A stretch of 40,628 bases of DNA, from IMG/VR virus record IMGVR_UViG_3300007540_000032, positions 1 through 40,628 of that record; one strand, given 5' to 3'. Under the pieces are notes generated by a model. That model made no database searches. It worked only from the letters and a program-made list of their open reading frames with translations, and was not told where the DNA came from. This DNA is from a virus. The translations under genes were made by a program, and so were the position numbers. Positions 1-9,016 of the stretch are shown here, in pieces. Each line of letters begins with the position of its first letter. Position 1 is the stretch's first letter.

Positions 1-2
1 CA

Positions 3-1340
3 CCTAGTGCAAAGGTAACACCTACAAGCACTAAGGCAGTCTTAAAGACTAACTATATATCATTGTTTGACTATTCGAGCCAAGAAGCTCCGGAGACTCA
101 CGATGAAATCGCTACCATTTATGGTAAGCAATCTGTATCGGGTATGCTTTACATGTTAGGTGCAGAAGCAGGCTTCGCATCTGATAAAGTAATATGGACA
201 GAAGAAGGACGTTTACATACAGTTTACACTGATGTAACTCGTTCCGGAGCTGTTTTCACTAAAGCAGGACACGTATTTAGATTAAACGAAACAGTACACA
301 TCTCTGATGCAACTGTTAAACGTAGAGGTATCATTACAGCAATCGACGATGCTGCAGGAACATTTACAGTAGCTCCTTACAAATCTGCAGGATTCACTGC
401 ATTAGGAACAACTGCATTAACTGTATTCGTTGATGGTTCTGAATACCACAAAGGTACAAACGGAGCTCAAGGTTCATTAGAAACTGACTTCACAATCTTA
501 GACAACAAGCCTATCATCTTGAAAGATAAGTATGAAGTTAACGGTTCTGATGCAACTCAAATCGGATGGGTAAAAACTTCTAACGGTGGGTACTTATGGT
601 ACTTAGAGTCTGAAAAAGACACACGTAGACGTTGGGAAGATAGATTAGAGACTTCTTTAATCTTAGGAGAAAAAGCCGAAAATGGTTCAGCAGCTCAAAT
701 TGCAGGATATGACGGTACAGAAGGTTTCTTTGAAGCAGTAAGAACTAGAGGTAACTCTTACGCAGGTATTATGTCAGCTCTTGCTGATGTTGACACTGTT
801 GTAAAACGTTTCGATGCTCAAGGGAAAATTCAAGATTACATGTTCTATTGTGACCGTGACCAATCATTAGCAATTGATAACCTTTTAGGGACATTGAATG
901 CAGGTTACTCCGGAGGTATCTCTTACGGTATGTTCGATAACGATAAGGATATGGCTGTAAACTTAGGTTTCAAAGGTTTCACAAGAGGTTCATACAACTT
1001 CTTCAAAACTGATTGGAAATTACTTAATGACCCTACTCTTTTAGGAGCAGTAGCTGCAGCAGCAGGTAAAATCCGTGGAGCTTTAATTCCTGTTGGAACT
1101 AAAGAAGTTTACGAAGGTGAGTACAACGGTAAAGGTGGAGGTGAGAAAATCACTGTACCATTCTTACAACAAAAGTATCGTGTAGCCGGTGCTGAAAACA
1201 GAAAATACAAAACTTGGGTAACAGGTACTGTTGGAGGTGTTTACACAGATGACGAGGATGTAATGAAAGTTCATCACTTATCAGAAAGAATGCTTTGTAC
1301 TACAGGAGCAAACAACTTCATGATTTTCGAAGGGGCATAG
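3..1340 (+). CDS. Major capsid protein, crAss-like (5' end cut by window)
   Basis: This is the HK97-fold shell protein candidate of a crAss-like phage. The frame is open from base 3, so the gene begins before the window; the first in-window start-like codon (TTG at 63) lies inside a conserved stretch and is not the true start. Recognisable segments are TNYISLFDYSS near the left edge, YGKQSVSG and WTEEGRLHT shortly after, and the C-terminal LSERMLCTTGANNFMIFEG. From memory these match the crAss-like capsid family, whose members are about 490 residues, so some 45-50 residues should be missing upstream. The reading frame ends with tandem TAG TAG. A strong terminator follows directly, as expected for a very highly expressed structural gene. 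Family assignment comes from remembered motifs, not from a search. Confidence 0.85.
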   Translation, partial: PSAKVTPTSTKAVLKTNYISLFDYSSQEAPETHDEIATIYGKQSVSGMLYMLGAEAGFASDKVIWTEEGRLHTVYTDVTRSGAVFTKAGHVFRLNETVHISDATVKRRGIITAIDDAAGTFTVAPYKSAGFTALGTTALTVFVDGSEYHKGTNGAQGSLETDFTILDNKPIILKDKYEVNGSDATQIGWVKTSNGGYLWYLESEKDTRRRWEDRLETSLILGEKAENGSAAQIAGYDGTEGFFEAVRTRGNSYAGIMSALADVDTVVKRFDAQGKIQDYMFYCDRDQSLAIDNLLGTLNAGYSGGISYGMFDNDKDMAVNLGFKGFTRGSYNFFKTDWKLLNDPTLLGAVAAAAGKIRGALIPVGTKEVYEGEYNGKGGGEKITVPFLQQKYRVAGAENRKYKTWVTGTVGGVYTDDEDVMKVHHLSERMLCTTGANNFMIFEGA

Positions 1341-1356
1341 TAGTAATATAATTACC

Positions 1357-1395
1357 AAAAAGGGATGGGTTTCAAATCCTATCCCTTTTTATTTT
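1357..1395 (+). terminator. Rho-independent terminator after capsid gene
   Basis: AAAAAGGGATGGG (1357-1369) pairs over 13 positions with CCTATCCCTTTTT (1378-1390) around an 8-base loop, and is followed by a T-rich run. Genes downstream on the same strand then need read-through or the new promoter at 2353. Confidence 0.85.
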
Positions 1396-1426
1396 TAATA
1401 ACAATTTTAATTTAATATAGAATATA

Positions 1427-2263
1427 ATGGCAACAAAAGAAGCAGCAGTTAAACCTGCACAAAAGAAAGAGGCTAAAGTTACATCACCTCAAAAAAAGTA
1501 TGTAGCAAAAGAGTACCGTTTAGCTGATGACCGTTCCGGTTTATCTCACATAGTTAAAATAGGGAGAGAAAGAAACCTTTTGGTTTTTGATGAAGAGAAA
1601 GGTTTTAGTAGACCTATCAGACACTGCCCGAGTGAGAAATCAATATTTATAGATGAACAGTCAGAACACGCTCTAATAGAGCCTATCATCTTTATGTATG
1701 GATATTTACTTGTACCTAGAGAAGCACAACTAACACAGCAGTTCCTTGATGCAAGTCCGGAGAATGTTGCAAATGGTGGAACATGGTATGAAGAAGTAAA
1801 TGATGAGAAAGAGGCAGAACAAGATTTAGTAATTGATGACCTTAAAATTGACCTATACAATGCAGTTCGTGAAAAAATTGCAGAAGAGGATGGTATATAC
1901 GAACTAGAGGCTGTAGTAGCTGTTCTAGAGAATAATGTACAGGAAGTTTCAACTATGTCAGAGTCATCATTAAAAAGAAGAATATACCAAGAGATAGAGA
2001 ACAACCCTCTATATTTTGCAGATGATAACTTCAAAGTAACAATCTTCGAAGACGATTATATCAATAGAAAATACTTTGTACTACGTGCAATTAAGGAAGC
2101 TATTATAATGAAATCTCCTAACAATAAGTCAATACTTTGGGTTAGAGATAAAAAGACTATAGCAACTGCACCTAGGGGATTAGAGTTAGTAGAATACTTT
2201 GCTGACTTCCTAGGAACAGAGGATGGCATGTTAGTTGGTGAGGAGATTAAGAGACGAAGCTAG
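1427..2263 (+). CDS. Capsid-adjacent structural protein, unknown
   Basis: I do not recognise a family with certainty. The 278-residue product begins with a Lys/Ala-rich tail (residues 1-30, basic, probably disordered). A mixed segment follows, and the middle is strongly acidic (about residues 120-165, many Asp/Glu). There is no signal peptide or membrane segment. It lies between the capsid gene and the tail-ring genes, a place where crAss-like genomes carry capsid-associated or connector proteins, so a virion role is inferred from position only. ATG at 1427 is preceded by an A/T-rich leader without a Shine-Dalgarno motif, as usual in Bacteroidota. It sits behind the capsid terminator without a visible promoter, so it is probably expressed at lower level by read-through. 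Confidence 0.75.
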   Translation: MATKEAAVKPAQKKEAKVTSPQKKYVAKEYRLADDRSGLSHIVKIGRERNLLVFDEEKGFSRPIRHCPSEKSIFIDEQSEHALIEPIIFMYGYLLVPREAQLTQQFLDASPENVANGGTWYEEVNDEKEAEQDLVIDDLKIDLYNAVREKIAEEDGIYELEAVVAVLENNVQEVSTMSESSLKRRIYQEIENNPLYFADDNFKVTIFEDDYINRKYFVLRAIKEAIIMKSPNNKSILWVRDKKTIATAPRGLELVEYFADFLGTEDGMLVGEEIKRRS

Positions 2264-2305
2264 TATATCTTATTGACCATGTGTCAAAAAAAAAAAGAAA
2301 CGAAG

Positions 2306-2333
2306 ACCCTGCAATTGATATTGTGGGGTTTTT
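2306..2333 (+). terminator. Rho-independent terminator
   Basis: ACCCTGCAAT (2306-2315) pairs over 10 positions, with two G-T wobbles, with ATTGTGGGGT (2320-2329) around a TGAT loop. TTTTTG follows. It closes the unit ending with the 278-residue gene, directly before a new promoter. Confidence 0.8.
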
Positions 2334-2360
2334 GTTGCTTCCTATTTTTTAGTATCTTTG
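2331..2360 (+). promoter_or_regulatory. Bacteroidota-type promoter (TTTG / TATCTTTG)
   Basis: TATCTTTG at 2353-2360 matches the Bacteroidota -7 element TAnnTTTG. A TTTG at 2331-2334 sits 18 bases upstream as a -33 candidate. The start codon of the next gene is about 20 bases downstream, giving a short leader. The core AGTATCTTTG recurs upstream of the genes at 9809 (plus) and 23819 and 24295 (minus). Confidence 0.75.
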
Positions 2361-2380
2361 TAACACTAAAAACATAAAAT

Positions 2381-3076
2381 ATGATTGATACAATTTATAA
2401 AGTACTATTGACTATAATGAATAAAGAAAACCAAGGATATATTTCACCCGAGGAATTTAATCTATTAGCTATCAATGTACAAAATGAAATCTTTAGGGGT
2501 TACTTTAATGACAGTAACTCAGCACAAAACAAACAAAACAGGGGTTTAACCAATAGGGGTTATGGAAATCAATCAGCTCAATCTAAAGCTGATATAAGCA
2601 GGTTTGCTACAGATGATGACTTAACAGTTACAGCAGGTATAGCAACTCTACCCACTAATCTATATGAAATAGAAGACAGGGGAGTATCTACAAATGGTGG
2701 TGTACTTATAGAAGTGGTGGATAGAAATGATATTGTCACACTGCTTAGAACAGAAGCAGCACCCACGGTCTTGTATCCTATATTTGAATACAGAGGAAAT
2801 GATACAATAAAAGTTTACCCTACCACTATCACGAACATAAATGTTAGATATATAAGAAAACCATTAGACCCAAAATGGACTTATACAATTGTATCTAACA
2901 AAGAATTATATGACCCAAGTAACGGGTCTTTCCAAGATTTTGAACTAGATTACTCAGAGTTCTCAAATATAGTATTAAGGATGCTTTCATTCTTTGGTAT
3001 TAATTTAAGAGAGGCAGAAGTAGTGCAAGTAGCAGAAGGGTTAAAGGATAAAATGAACTTAAAAGATAGCCAATAA
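2381..3076 (+). CDS. crAss-like tail/connector structural protein
   Basis: A 231-residue virion protein. An N-terminal helical part (residues 1-45) is followed by a Gln/Asn-rich low-complexity stretch (about 47-70). A beta-rich middle comes next, with YIRKPLDPKWTY near residue 160 and FELDYSEFSNIVLRMLSFFG near residue 190. I recall these two blocks as hallmarks of a short-tail or tail-hub family conserved right behind the capsid gene in crAss-like phages; the exact position in the particle is inference. It has its own terminator-promoter pair upstream, so it opens a separately controlled structural unit. Its TAA overlaps the next ATG by one base (TAATG), which points to translational coupling. 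Confidence 0.75.
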   Translation: MIDTIYKVLLTIMNKENQGYISPEEFNLLAINVQNEIFRGYFNDSNSAQNKQNRGLTNRGYGNQSAQSKADISRFATDDDLTVTAGIATLPTNLYEIEDRGVSTNGGVLIEVVDRNDIVTLLRTEAAPTVLYPIFEYRGNDTIKVYPTTITNINVRYIRKPLDPKWTYTIVSNKELYDPSNGSFQDFELDYSEFSNIVLRMLSFFGINLREAEVVQVAEGLKDKMNLKDSQ

Positions 3077-3954
3077 TGCCAACACCGATAAACACAAGTG
3101 CAGACTACTATGGAGATAGTACCTTATTTGGTAACTACCAATATGTAACACTAGAAGACATAGTAAACAATTATATAATGTCATCACAGGATGATGATTT
3201 CACAGCAAATGCAAACAGAAGAGTAGTTCTATTTCAAGCTAGAAGAGCATTTAGAGAATTATACTTTGACTCTATGCAAGAGATTAAAGGTATAAAACTA
3301 GATTTAAGCCCTACTCTTACTGTTACACTACCTCCGGATTTTGTTAACTTTGTTAGAATATCTTGGGTAGATGGGCTTGGTAAATTACATGAGCTATCTG
3401 TAAACAATAAGCTTGATATAGCTAGGGAGTATTTACAGGATGCTTCTTATCAAATATTGTTTGATGGAGGCGGTTGTGCTCTAGAGGCTAATAACATAGG
3501 TCTAGACATACCCGACGAAGTTGCTGATATAATAGCTGACGGTGCACAAGGTTTTGAGTTTAGTACTGATAATTCATTTGTACCAAATAAAAATTTCTCA
3601 GAAGATTTCTCTAGTGGTGGGTATGTGCTAGATAGACAAAGAGGTTTAATTATCTTTGGCTCTGAGACCTTTGGTAAATCCGTGGTATTAGAATACCTAT
3701 CTGATGGACTTTACACAGGATGTGAAGGTAGGACAGAAGCTGAGCTTAAGATACATAAATTTGCAGAGGATGCTGTATACAATTGGATATATTGGAAGCT
3801 TATAGAGAGACGTAGGAACGTACCTGCTAATGCTAAACAGTTTGCTAGAAAAGAGTGGTTCAATAGCAGAAGACTTTGTAAGAGAAGAATGCAAACCATT
3901 AGACCTTCTGAATTAAGAAAAGTATTCAAAGGTGCTAACAGATGGATTAAATAA
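3076..3954 (+). CDS. crAss-like ring/head-tail adaptor protein
   Basis: A 292-residue protein with GNYQYVTLEDIVNNYI at residues 19-34, a helical repeat-like region (RRVVLFQARRAFRELYFD), and a C-terminus rich in Arg/Lys (about residues 230-292). From memory this resembles the crAss-like family often annotated as P22 gp4-like tail stabilisation, now understood as a ring or adaptor protein below the portal. No enzyme motif is visible. The gene is coupled to the previous one by a one-base overlap. The basic C-terminus could contact DNA or the portal; that is inference. Confidence 0.75.
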   Translation: MPTPINTSADYYGDSTLFGNYQYVTLEDIVNNYIMSSQDDDFTANANRRVVLFQARRAFRELYFDSMQEIKGIKLDLSPTLTVTLPPDFVNFVRISWVDGLGKLHELSVNNKLDIAREYLQDASYQILFDGGGCALEANNIGLDIPDEVADIIADGAQGFEFSTDNSFVPNKNFSEDFSSGGYVLDRQRGLIIFGSETFGKSVVLEYLSDGLYTGCEGRTEAELKIHKFAEDAVYNWIYWKLIERRRNVPANAKQFARKEWFNSRRLCKRRMQTIRPSELRKVFKGANRWIK

Positions 3955-3957
3955 AGG

Positions 3958-3979
3958 GGTCTAAGTTTAGAAATAGACC
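3958..3979 (+). other. Small intergenic hairpin
   Basis: GGTCTA (3958-3963) pairs with TAGACC (3974-3979) around a 10-base loop. No T-run follows (the next bases are AAAAAC), so it is not a classical terminator. It could stabilise mRNA ends or set expression of the GroES-like gene that starts 38 bases later. Confidence 0.35.
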
Positions 3980-4017
3980 AAAAACTAAAATAAGAGTTAA
4001 ATTAAATATAGAAAACT

Positions 4018-4260
4018 ATGAAAATGTTAAACAGCAACGTATGTTGCAAGAATTTGGATGAGGTAGTACAAAAGGTTGGTAATGTTATCATACCTAGTAA
4101 AAACAAAGCTTATAAACAACTTGAGGTTATATCCTCGGGTGATGATAAAGTTATTGTAGGTCAAACTATCTATGTACCAATAACTGCAGGATACGAGATA
4201 GAAATAGATAGAGAAAAATTCACGGTTGTGAATGCTAGAGAAATTATACTAATATTATAA
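4018..4260 (+). CDS. GroES-like co-chaperonin
   Basis: The 80-residue product lines up by eye with the GroES fold from its second strand onward. A flexible stretch (residues about 14-21) runs into GNVIIP (21-26), which corresponds to the mobile-loop motif GGIVLP that docks into GroEL. LEVISSG (35-41) matches the usual GEVVAVG segment, KVIVGQTIYVP (44-54) matches KVGDKVL, and FTVVNAREIILIL (68-80) matches the conserved C-terminal IVREDDIL strand. It is shorter than GroES (about 95 residues) and T4 gp31 (111), with a reduced N-terminal strand and no room for a roof hairpin. It lies in the virion operon just before the largest tail gene, while a phage GroEL is at 33599-35173. This is pattern recognition only; the fold call is likely but not proved. 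Confidence 0.7.
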   Translation: MKMLNSNVCCKNLDEVVQKVGNVIIPSKNKAYKQLEVISSGDDKVIVGQTIYVPITAGYEIEIDREKFTVVNAREIILIL

Positions 4261-4264
4261 GAAT

Positions 4265-7200
4265 ATGAAGTTACAGAACACATTTGTTCAAAGTAAGCTT
4301 AACCAAGATATTGATGAGAGATTACTACCTAAAGGACAGTATCCGGATGCATTAAACATTAGAGTAGCTAATTCAGAAGGTTCTGATGTTGGGGCTATAG
4401 AGAATGTTAAAGGTAATGAACAATTAACATCCCTAGGTCTTACTAATGCCGATACAATAGGTGCTTTTGCCGATGGCTCTAGCCAAAAGATTTATTGGTT
4501 TATAACATCTGACACTAAGGATTTAGTTGTTGAATACGATGTACCAAATGCTCAAACAAATATTTTATTAGAGTCTTCTAATCCCAATGGAGTATTAGCC
4601 TTTAATAAGAACTACCTTGTAACAGGTGTAGTTAAGATTGTAAATGGTGACTCTGATAGGGACTTACTTATTTGGACTGATGACTTAAACCCACCTAGGG
4701 TTGTAAATATTGAAAGAGCTAAAGGATATACTGCCGATGGCTTTTCTGAGTTGGATATAGCTCTAATAAAGAGACCACCTAGGAGTGCACCTTCGTGTAC
4801 GCTTACATATTCTCCAATAACAACAGAGAATAACTTAGAGAATAAATTCTTAACCTTCGCCTATAGATACAAATACTTAGATGGGGGTTACAGTGCTATA
4901 TCATCTTTTTCTAATTACCAATTCTCTCCTTCTGATTTTGAGTTAGATTATCAAACAATGGAGAATAATGGCATGGCTAATGCTTTCAACGCTGTTAAGA
5001 TTGATTTCAACACAGGTGATGAAAGGGTTACAGATATACAATTAGTATATAAAGAGTCTAATTCAAATACTCTTTATATTATTGAGTCCTTCAATAAAAC
5101 TAATGAGGTATGGGGTAATGATGAGACCCAATCATTTACATTTACAAATAGTAAAGTACTAGCAGCTCTTCCGGAAGATGAGCTTTTCAGAACATATGAC
5201 AACGTACCACGAAAAGCAAAAGCATTAGAGCTTATAGGTTCTAGGATTGCTTTTGGTAATTACGTTGAGCAGTACGACTTAAAGAATATATATGGTGAGG
5301 ATATTAATGTAGACTTCTCACTATCACTTACTCAGTTAGATTTAAACGGTGAAAATTTAGGTGTAACTATAGGGAATAGCGTTATAACAAATGACCTTAT
5401 CACTATAGATTTTACAGGTATTACACTAGCTGCAGGAAATAGACTTACATTTACTTTTGATTTAGGTAACGCAGCTTACGATGGCTTATATGGAGATACA
5501 TTTGATTTCATACTAAACCAAAATTTTGTAGATGCTACATCTTTAGCAAGTAACGCTGATTTTATATACTTTATAGAAACATTAATATCAGCAGCTTTTG
5601 AAGCAGGTTATACTATTACCCCCCCTACAGGTGGTGTAGTAACAAGTGCTGTAAATGGTTTTACTATTACAGGCTCTACAGCCACTTCAATTAGTATACT
5701 AGCACCTAACATCGTGTACACAGTAGATGCTGTAGATGAGACAGCTAGCTTCCAATGGGACACAAGTACACAAGTATTTTACAGAGAGGTTGCTGTAGCA
5801 TCATCATTAAAAACAAACAGGAGTTATGAGGTAGGTATAATCTATATGGATGCCGATGGCAGAAAAACTTTTGTACAAACTGACGAAGATAATACAATAT
5901 ATGTAGACCAAGAGTTTTCTACATTTCAAAATAAAATTGTAACAAATATAAATCACTTAGCACCCGAGTGGGCTGATAGGTATAAACTTGTAGTTAAGCA
6001 GAATAAAGGTGCTTACCAAACAATATACACCAACCTGTTTTATGAGGATGGATTATTTAGATGGATTAAACTAGAGGGTGCTAATATAGGCAAGGTAGTA
6101 CAAGGTGATACACTTATAGTTAAATCTGACTTAGGTGGTGCTTTAGCTGATGTTACCAAATTAAGGGTATTAGAGATTAAAGAACAACAATCAGACTTCT
6201 TAGGAGACGTTGCTGACCCCGACAATATTATTGAGGAGGAAGGTTTATATATGAGGGTTAAGCCTGTAGGTATTGATATGAGCTTTGATGAGTCAACTAT
6301 TAGAACTTATGAAGCAGGCTCTCACTTAAGATATACAGGTAGAACTCGTACATCACCTATATTTGGTGACGACAGTACAGGTGCATTTGTGCCATACCCT
6401 CTTAATGCAGGTTCTAGGGTTCGTATATATGTACAATTCAAAGCTAGAGGCTCTATCTCTTACACAGCAGAATATGACAAAAGCTTTAAAGTAAGTGGAA
6501 GCTACGCTTCTGTACAATCATGGTTTGAAACTGAGGTTATTGATTTAGGCTCTTTTGGTAGAGATTTCACTAGAGGGGTAACAACAGGCTCATTCCCTAA
6601 CTTCCTTGTAGGAGATGGTGAATATGGATATGGATATGGGTTCTGTGACTCAAATGGTGTACCTGTTGCAAATGGTTCAGACTTGGGTGAGAAATTTTTT
6701 GCATGGTCTCATAGAGATGGTACAGCTTCAAGGAAAATTACAACAACGATTAAAATTGAGATTCTAGCTTCTGATGGTACAATAATACTTGAAACTGAGC
6801 CGGAAGATAAAGGTACAGAATTATATTACGAAACATCACAAACATTTGATGTAATAGGTGGATACCACCAAGGTAACTTATTAAACCAATCTGCAGTGAA
6901 CCCTTCTGCTATAGTGGAGATGGATTTCTTCAACTGCTACGTTATGGGTAATGGAGCTGAGTCGTATAGGTTTAAAGATGCTAGGTATGTAGGCTCTGAC
7001 AGCGATGGTCAACAACTTTTGGCTAACTACTTAAACATAGACTTAAGACCTTCAACAACCTCAACAGAAAAATATAGAGAGGTTAGAAGATTTTCAGATA
7101 TTACTTACAGTGAGCCTTATAACGAGAACTCAAATGTAAATGGTATAGGCGTGTTTAATCTATCCAAAGCAAATTATAAAGAGGATTTAGATAAAAAATA

Positions 7201-9016
7201 TGGTACAATTCAAAAATTATTCTTTAGGGATACAAACCTTTTGGTGCTCCAAGAGGATAAAGTGGGTTATGTACTATTTGGTAAAGATATATTATACAAT
7301 GCTGACGGTTCTTCGAATGTATCTTCTGTAGAGGATGTCTTAGGAGATTTCAGAGCATATACAGGTGAGTATGGTATTAGTAGAAATCCGGAGAGCTTTG
7401 CATTTGATGCAAACAATGTTTATTTCATGGACTCTAAAAGAGGGTGTGTTTGTAGACTAGGAGCTGACGGAATTACTGAAATATCTATGGCAGGTATGAG
7501 ACAGTTCTTTAAGGATGATTTTAAGAATGCTATAGACCAAAAGAAATTAGGTTCGTATGACCCTTACTTAGACCAATATGTTGCTCACTCAAGTGTGGAC
7601 TTATTGCTAAAGCCTTTCTCAATAGATTGCTCAGATGTATTCTATAGAGGAGATACTAGTGGTGTATATGAAATAACAATAGATTATGGTATACTAGTGG
7701 GGAATGCAGGTTTTAGTTATGTAACTAATGGAGTTCCTGTTAACTTTACTTTAGAGTACGATGGTGTAGTAACTGATTATGGTTACTTCGGAGACCCTTC
7801 TTATGATTCAGTATTAATAGGTTTAGGATTACCTGCCACTACTGATGTAGGTACAGGCTCTATAGTATTTTCTAAAAATAAAAATATACCTAGAGATGCT
7901 GTACTAACAGTTACAGCCCCTATAGTAGGAACTAACTTCCAAATATCGGGTAATTGTGTCGTAGAGAATGAATTAACGGTTATCAATGTTATATTGAACA
8001 ACCCCGAGGATGAAGGTACTTCTATTAAGAGTAGATATAAATGGAGTACAGACACTTACTCATCACCTTTCACAACATATGATACAGTATTTGATGTAGA
8101 TGAGGTAGAGCTATTCAACACTGTAGTAGGTAATGAGGGCTCTATAAAAGTTCCTATAACAGGTAGTTCAGTTAGAGTAGAGTCTTACCAAGGTGTAGCA
8201 CAAAACTTAGTTTGGAATGGTGAGGAAAATAAGATAGGATATTTAATATCTAACACTTTATATACAGATGCAGATATTGAAGCCTTAGAGGCTGCTGCTA
8301 CGTTCCCTGCCTTTACGGAGGTTACAAATGGAGATGACGTAACTAGATATATAGAATTTGATTATGATAGACTCTCAAATGAGCAGTATTTATACATTAT
8401 ATGGGATTACAGAGATGTGGTACTAGGAATAAACGCCAATACTAAGATAAATATATACTTTGATTCTTCGGGGTCAATGAACTCTACTATTGCACCCCTT
8501 GAAACTATGAGGGATACATTACTTAGAGATGCATTATTACCTTTATATGGTGGTGATGTAGCAGCTTATGATGCAAACGTTACTGTCATATCACAGGCAA
8601 ATGAGAGAACTATAGACATGATGAATATAAATGGTACTACTCCTACAGGAAATGTTATATCATTAATATTCCAAGATGAGGCTAACCCTGTATACCAAGG
8701 TGTATCATTTGCAGATACTGATGCACTTACAGCACAGTATATAACTGACATAGCTGATTTCAGAGCTAGGCTAGCAGGATTTGCAGCTAACTACTTGAGA
8801 GTTGTTGTGTTCCAAGTTGATGAGTCGGGTGGAGCATTTGATTTCCAAAACTTTATAAAAGCTGTAGAACTTGGTACAGGTAACTATGCAGGAGCGAGTG
8901 GTTTATCAGATAGAACAGAGATAGCATACAAATATAACATAACAGACGGTGGTACAGCGAATTACTACTTAACACAGATATTATTAGCACTAACAGAATT
9001 AGGATATGAGCTCTAG
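4265..9016 (+). CDS. Giant tail-stub ('muzzle'/stabilisation) protein with C-terminal VWA-like domain
   Basis: This 1583-residue protein starts with the block I recall from crAss-like tail stabilisation/muzzle proteins: NQDIDERLLPKGQYPDALNI (residues 14-33), then GAIENVKGNEQLTSLG. Long beta-rich regions follow. Around residue 1030-1085 are the segments GEYGISRNPESFAFD and VYFMDSKRGCV, typical of the beta-propeller-like part. The last ~190 residues differ: INIYFDSSGSMNST places a DxSxS metal-site motif at D1400-S1404 after a hydrophobic strand, followed by NGTTPTGN and VVVFQVDESGG, which together resemble a von Willebrand A domain. The stop codon lies inside the next gene (11-base overlap). 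The domain suggests metal-dependent adhesion to a receptor or another tail protein; that is inference. Confidence 0.8.
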   Translation: MKLQNTFVQSKLNQDIDERLLPKGQYPDALNIRVANSEGSDVGAIENVKGNEQLTSLGLTNADTIGAFADGSSQKIYWFITSDTKDLVVEYDVPNAQTNILLESSNPNGVLAFNKNYLVTGVVKIVNGDSDRDLLIWTDDLNPPRVVNIERAKGYTADGFSELDIALIKRPPRSAPSCTLTYSPITTENNLENKFLTFAYRYKYLDGGYSAISSFSNYQFSPSDFELDYQTMENNGMANAFNAVKIDFNTGDERVTDIQLVYKESNSNTLYIIESFNKTNEVWGNDETQSFTFTNSKVLAALPEDELFRTYDNVPRKAKALELIGSRIAFGNYVEQYDLKNIYGEDINVDFSLSLTQLDLNGENLGVTIGNSVITNDLITIDFTGITLAAGNRLTFTFDLGNAAYDGLYGDTFDFILNQNFVDATSLASNADFIYFIETLISAAFEAGYTITPPTGGVVTSAVNGFTITGSTATSISILAPNIVYTVDAVDETASFQWDTSTQVFYREVAVASSLKTNRSYEVGIIYMDADGRKTFVQTDEDNTIYVDQEFSTFQNKIVTNINHLAPEWADRYKLVVKQNKGAYQTIYTNLFYEDGLFRWIKLEGANIGKVVQGDTLIVKSDLGGALADVTKLRVLEIKEQQSDFLGDVADPDNIIEEEGLYMRVKPVGIDMSFDESTIRTYEAGSHLRYTGRTRTSPIFGDDSTGAFVPYPLNAGSRVRIYVQFKARGSISYTAEYDKSFKVSGSYASVQSWFETEVIDLGSFGRDFTRGVTTGSFPNFLVGDGEYGYGYGFCDSNGVPVANGSDLGEKFFAWSHRDGTASRKITTTIKIEILASDGTIILETEPEDKGTELYYETSQTFDVIGGYHQGNLLNQSAVNPSAIVEMDFFNCYVMGNGAESYRFKDARYVGSDSDGQQLLANYLNIDLRPSTTSTEKYREVRRFSDITYSEPYNENSNVNGIGVFNLSKANYKEDLDKKYGTIQKLFFRDTNLLVLQEDKVGYVLFGKDILYNADGSSNVSSVEDVLGDFRAYTGEYGISRNPESFAFDANNVYFMDSKRGCVCRLGADGITEISMAGMRQFFKDDFKNAIDQKKLGSYDPYLDQYVAHSSVDLLLKPFSIDCSDVFYRGDTSGVYEITIDYGILVGNAGFSYVTNGVPVNFTLEYDGVVTDYGYFGDPSYDSVLIGLGLPATTDVGTGSIVFSKNKNIPRDAVLTVTAPIVGTNFQISGNCVVENELTVINVILNNPEDEGTSIKSRYKWSTDTYSSPFTTYDTVFDVDEVELFNTVVGNEGSIKVPITGSSVRVESYQGVAQNLVWNGEENKIGYLISNTLYTDADIEALEAAATFPAFTEVTNGDDVTRYIEFDYDRLSNEQYLYIIWDYRDVVLGINANTKINIYFDSSGSMNSTIAPLETMRDTLLRDALLPLYGGDVAAYDANVTVISQANERTIDMMNINGTTPTGNVISLIFQDEANPVYQGVSFADTDALTAQYITDIADFRARLAGFAANYLRVVVFQVDESGGAFDFQNFIKAVELGTGNYAGASGLSDRTEIAYKYNITDGGTANYYLTQILLALTELGYEL

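Noticed and set aside
1546-2034. A 162-codon minus-strand frame opposite the 278-residue gene.
   Set aside because: Serine-rich mirror composition, no promoter, and a plausible structural gene covers it on the other strand.
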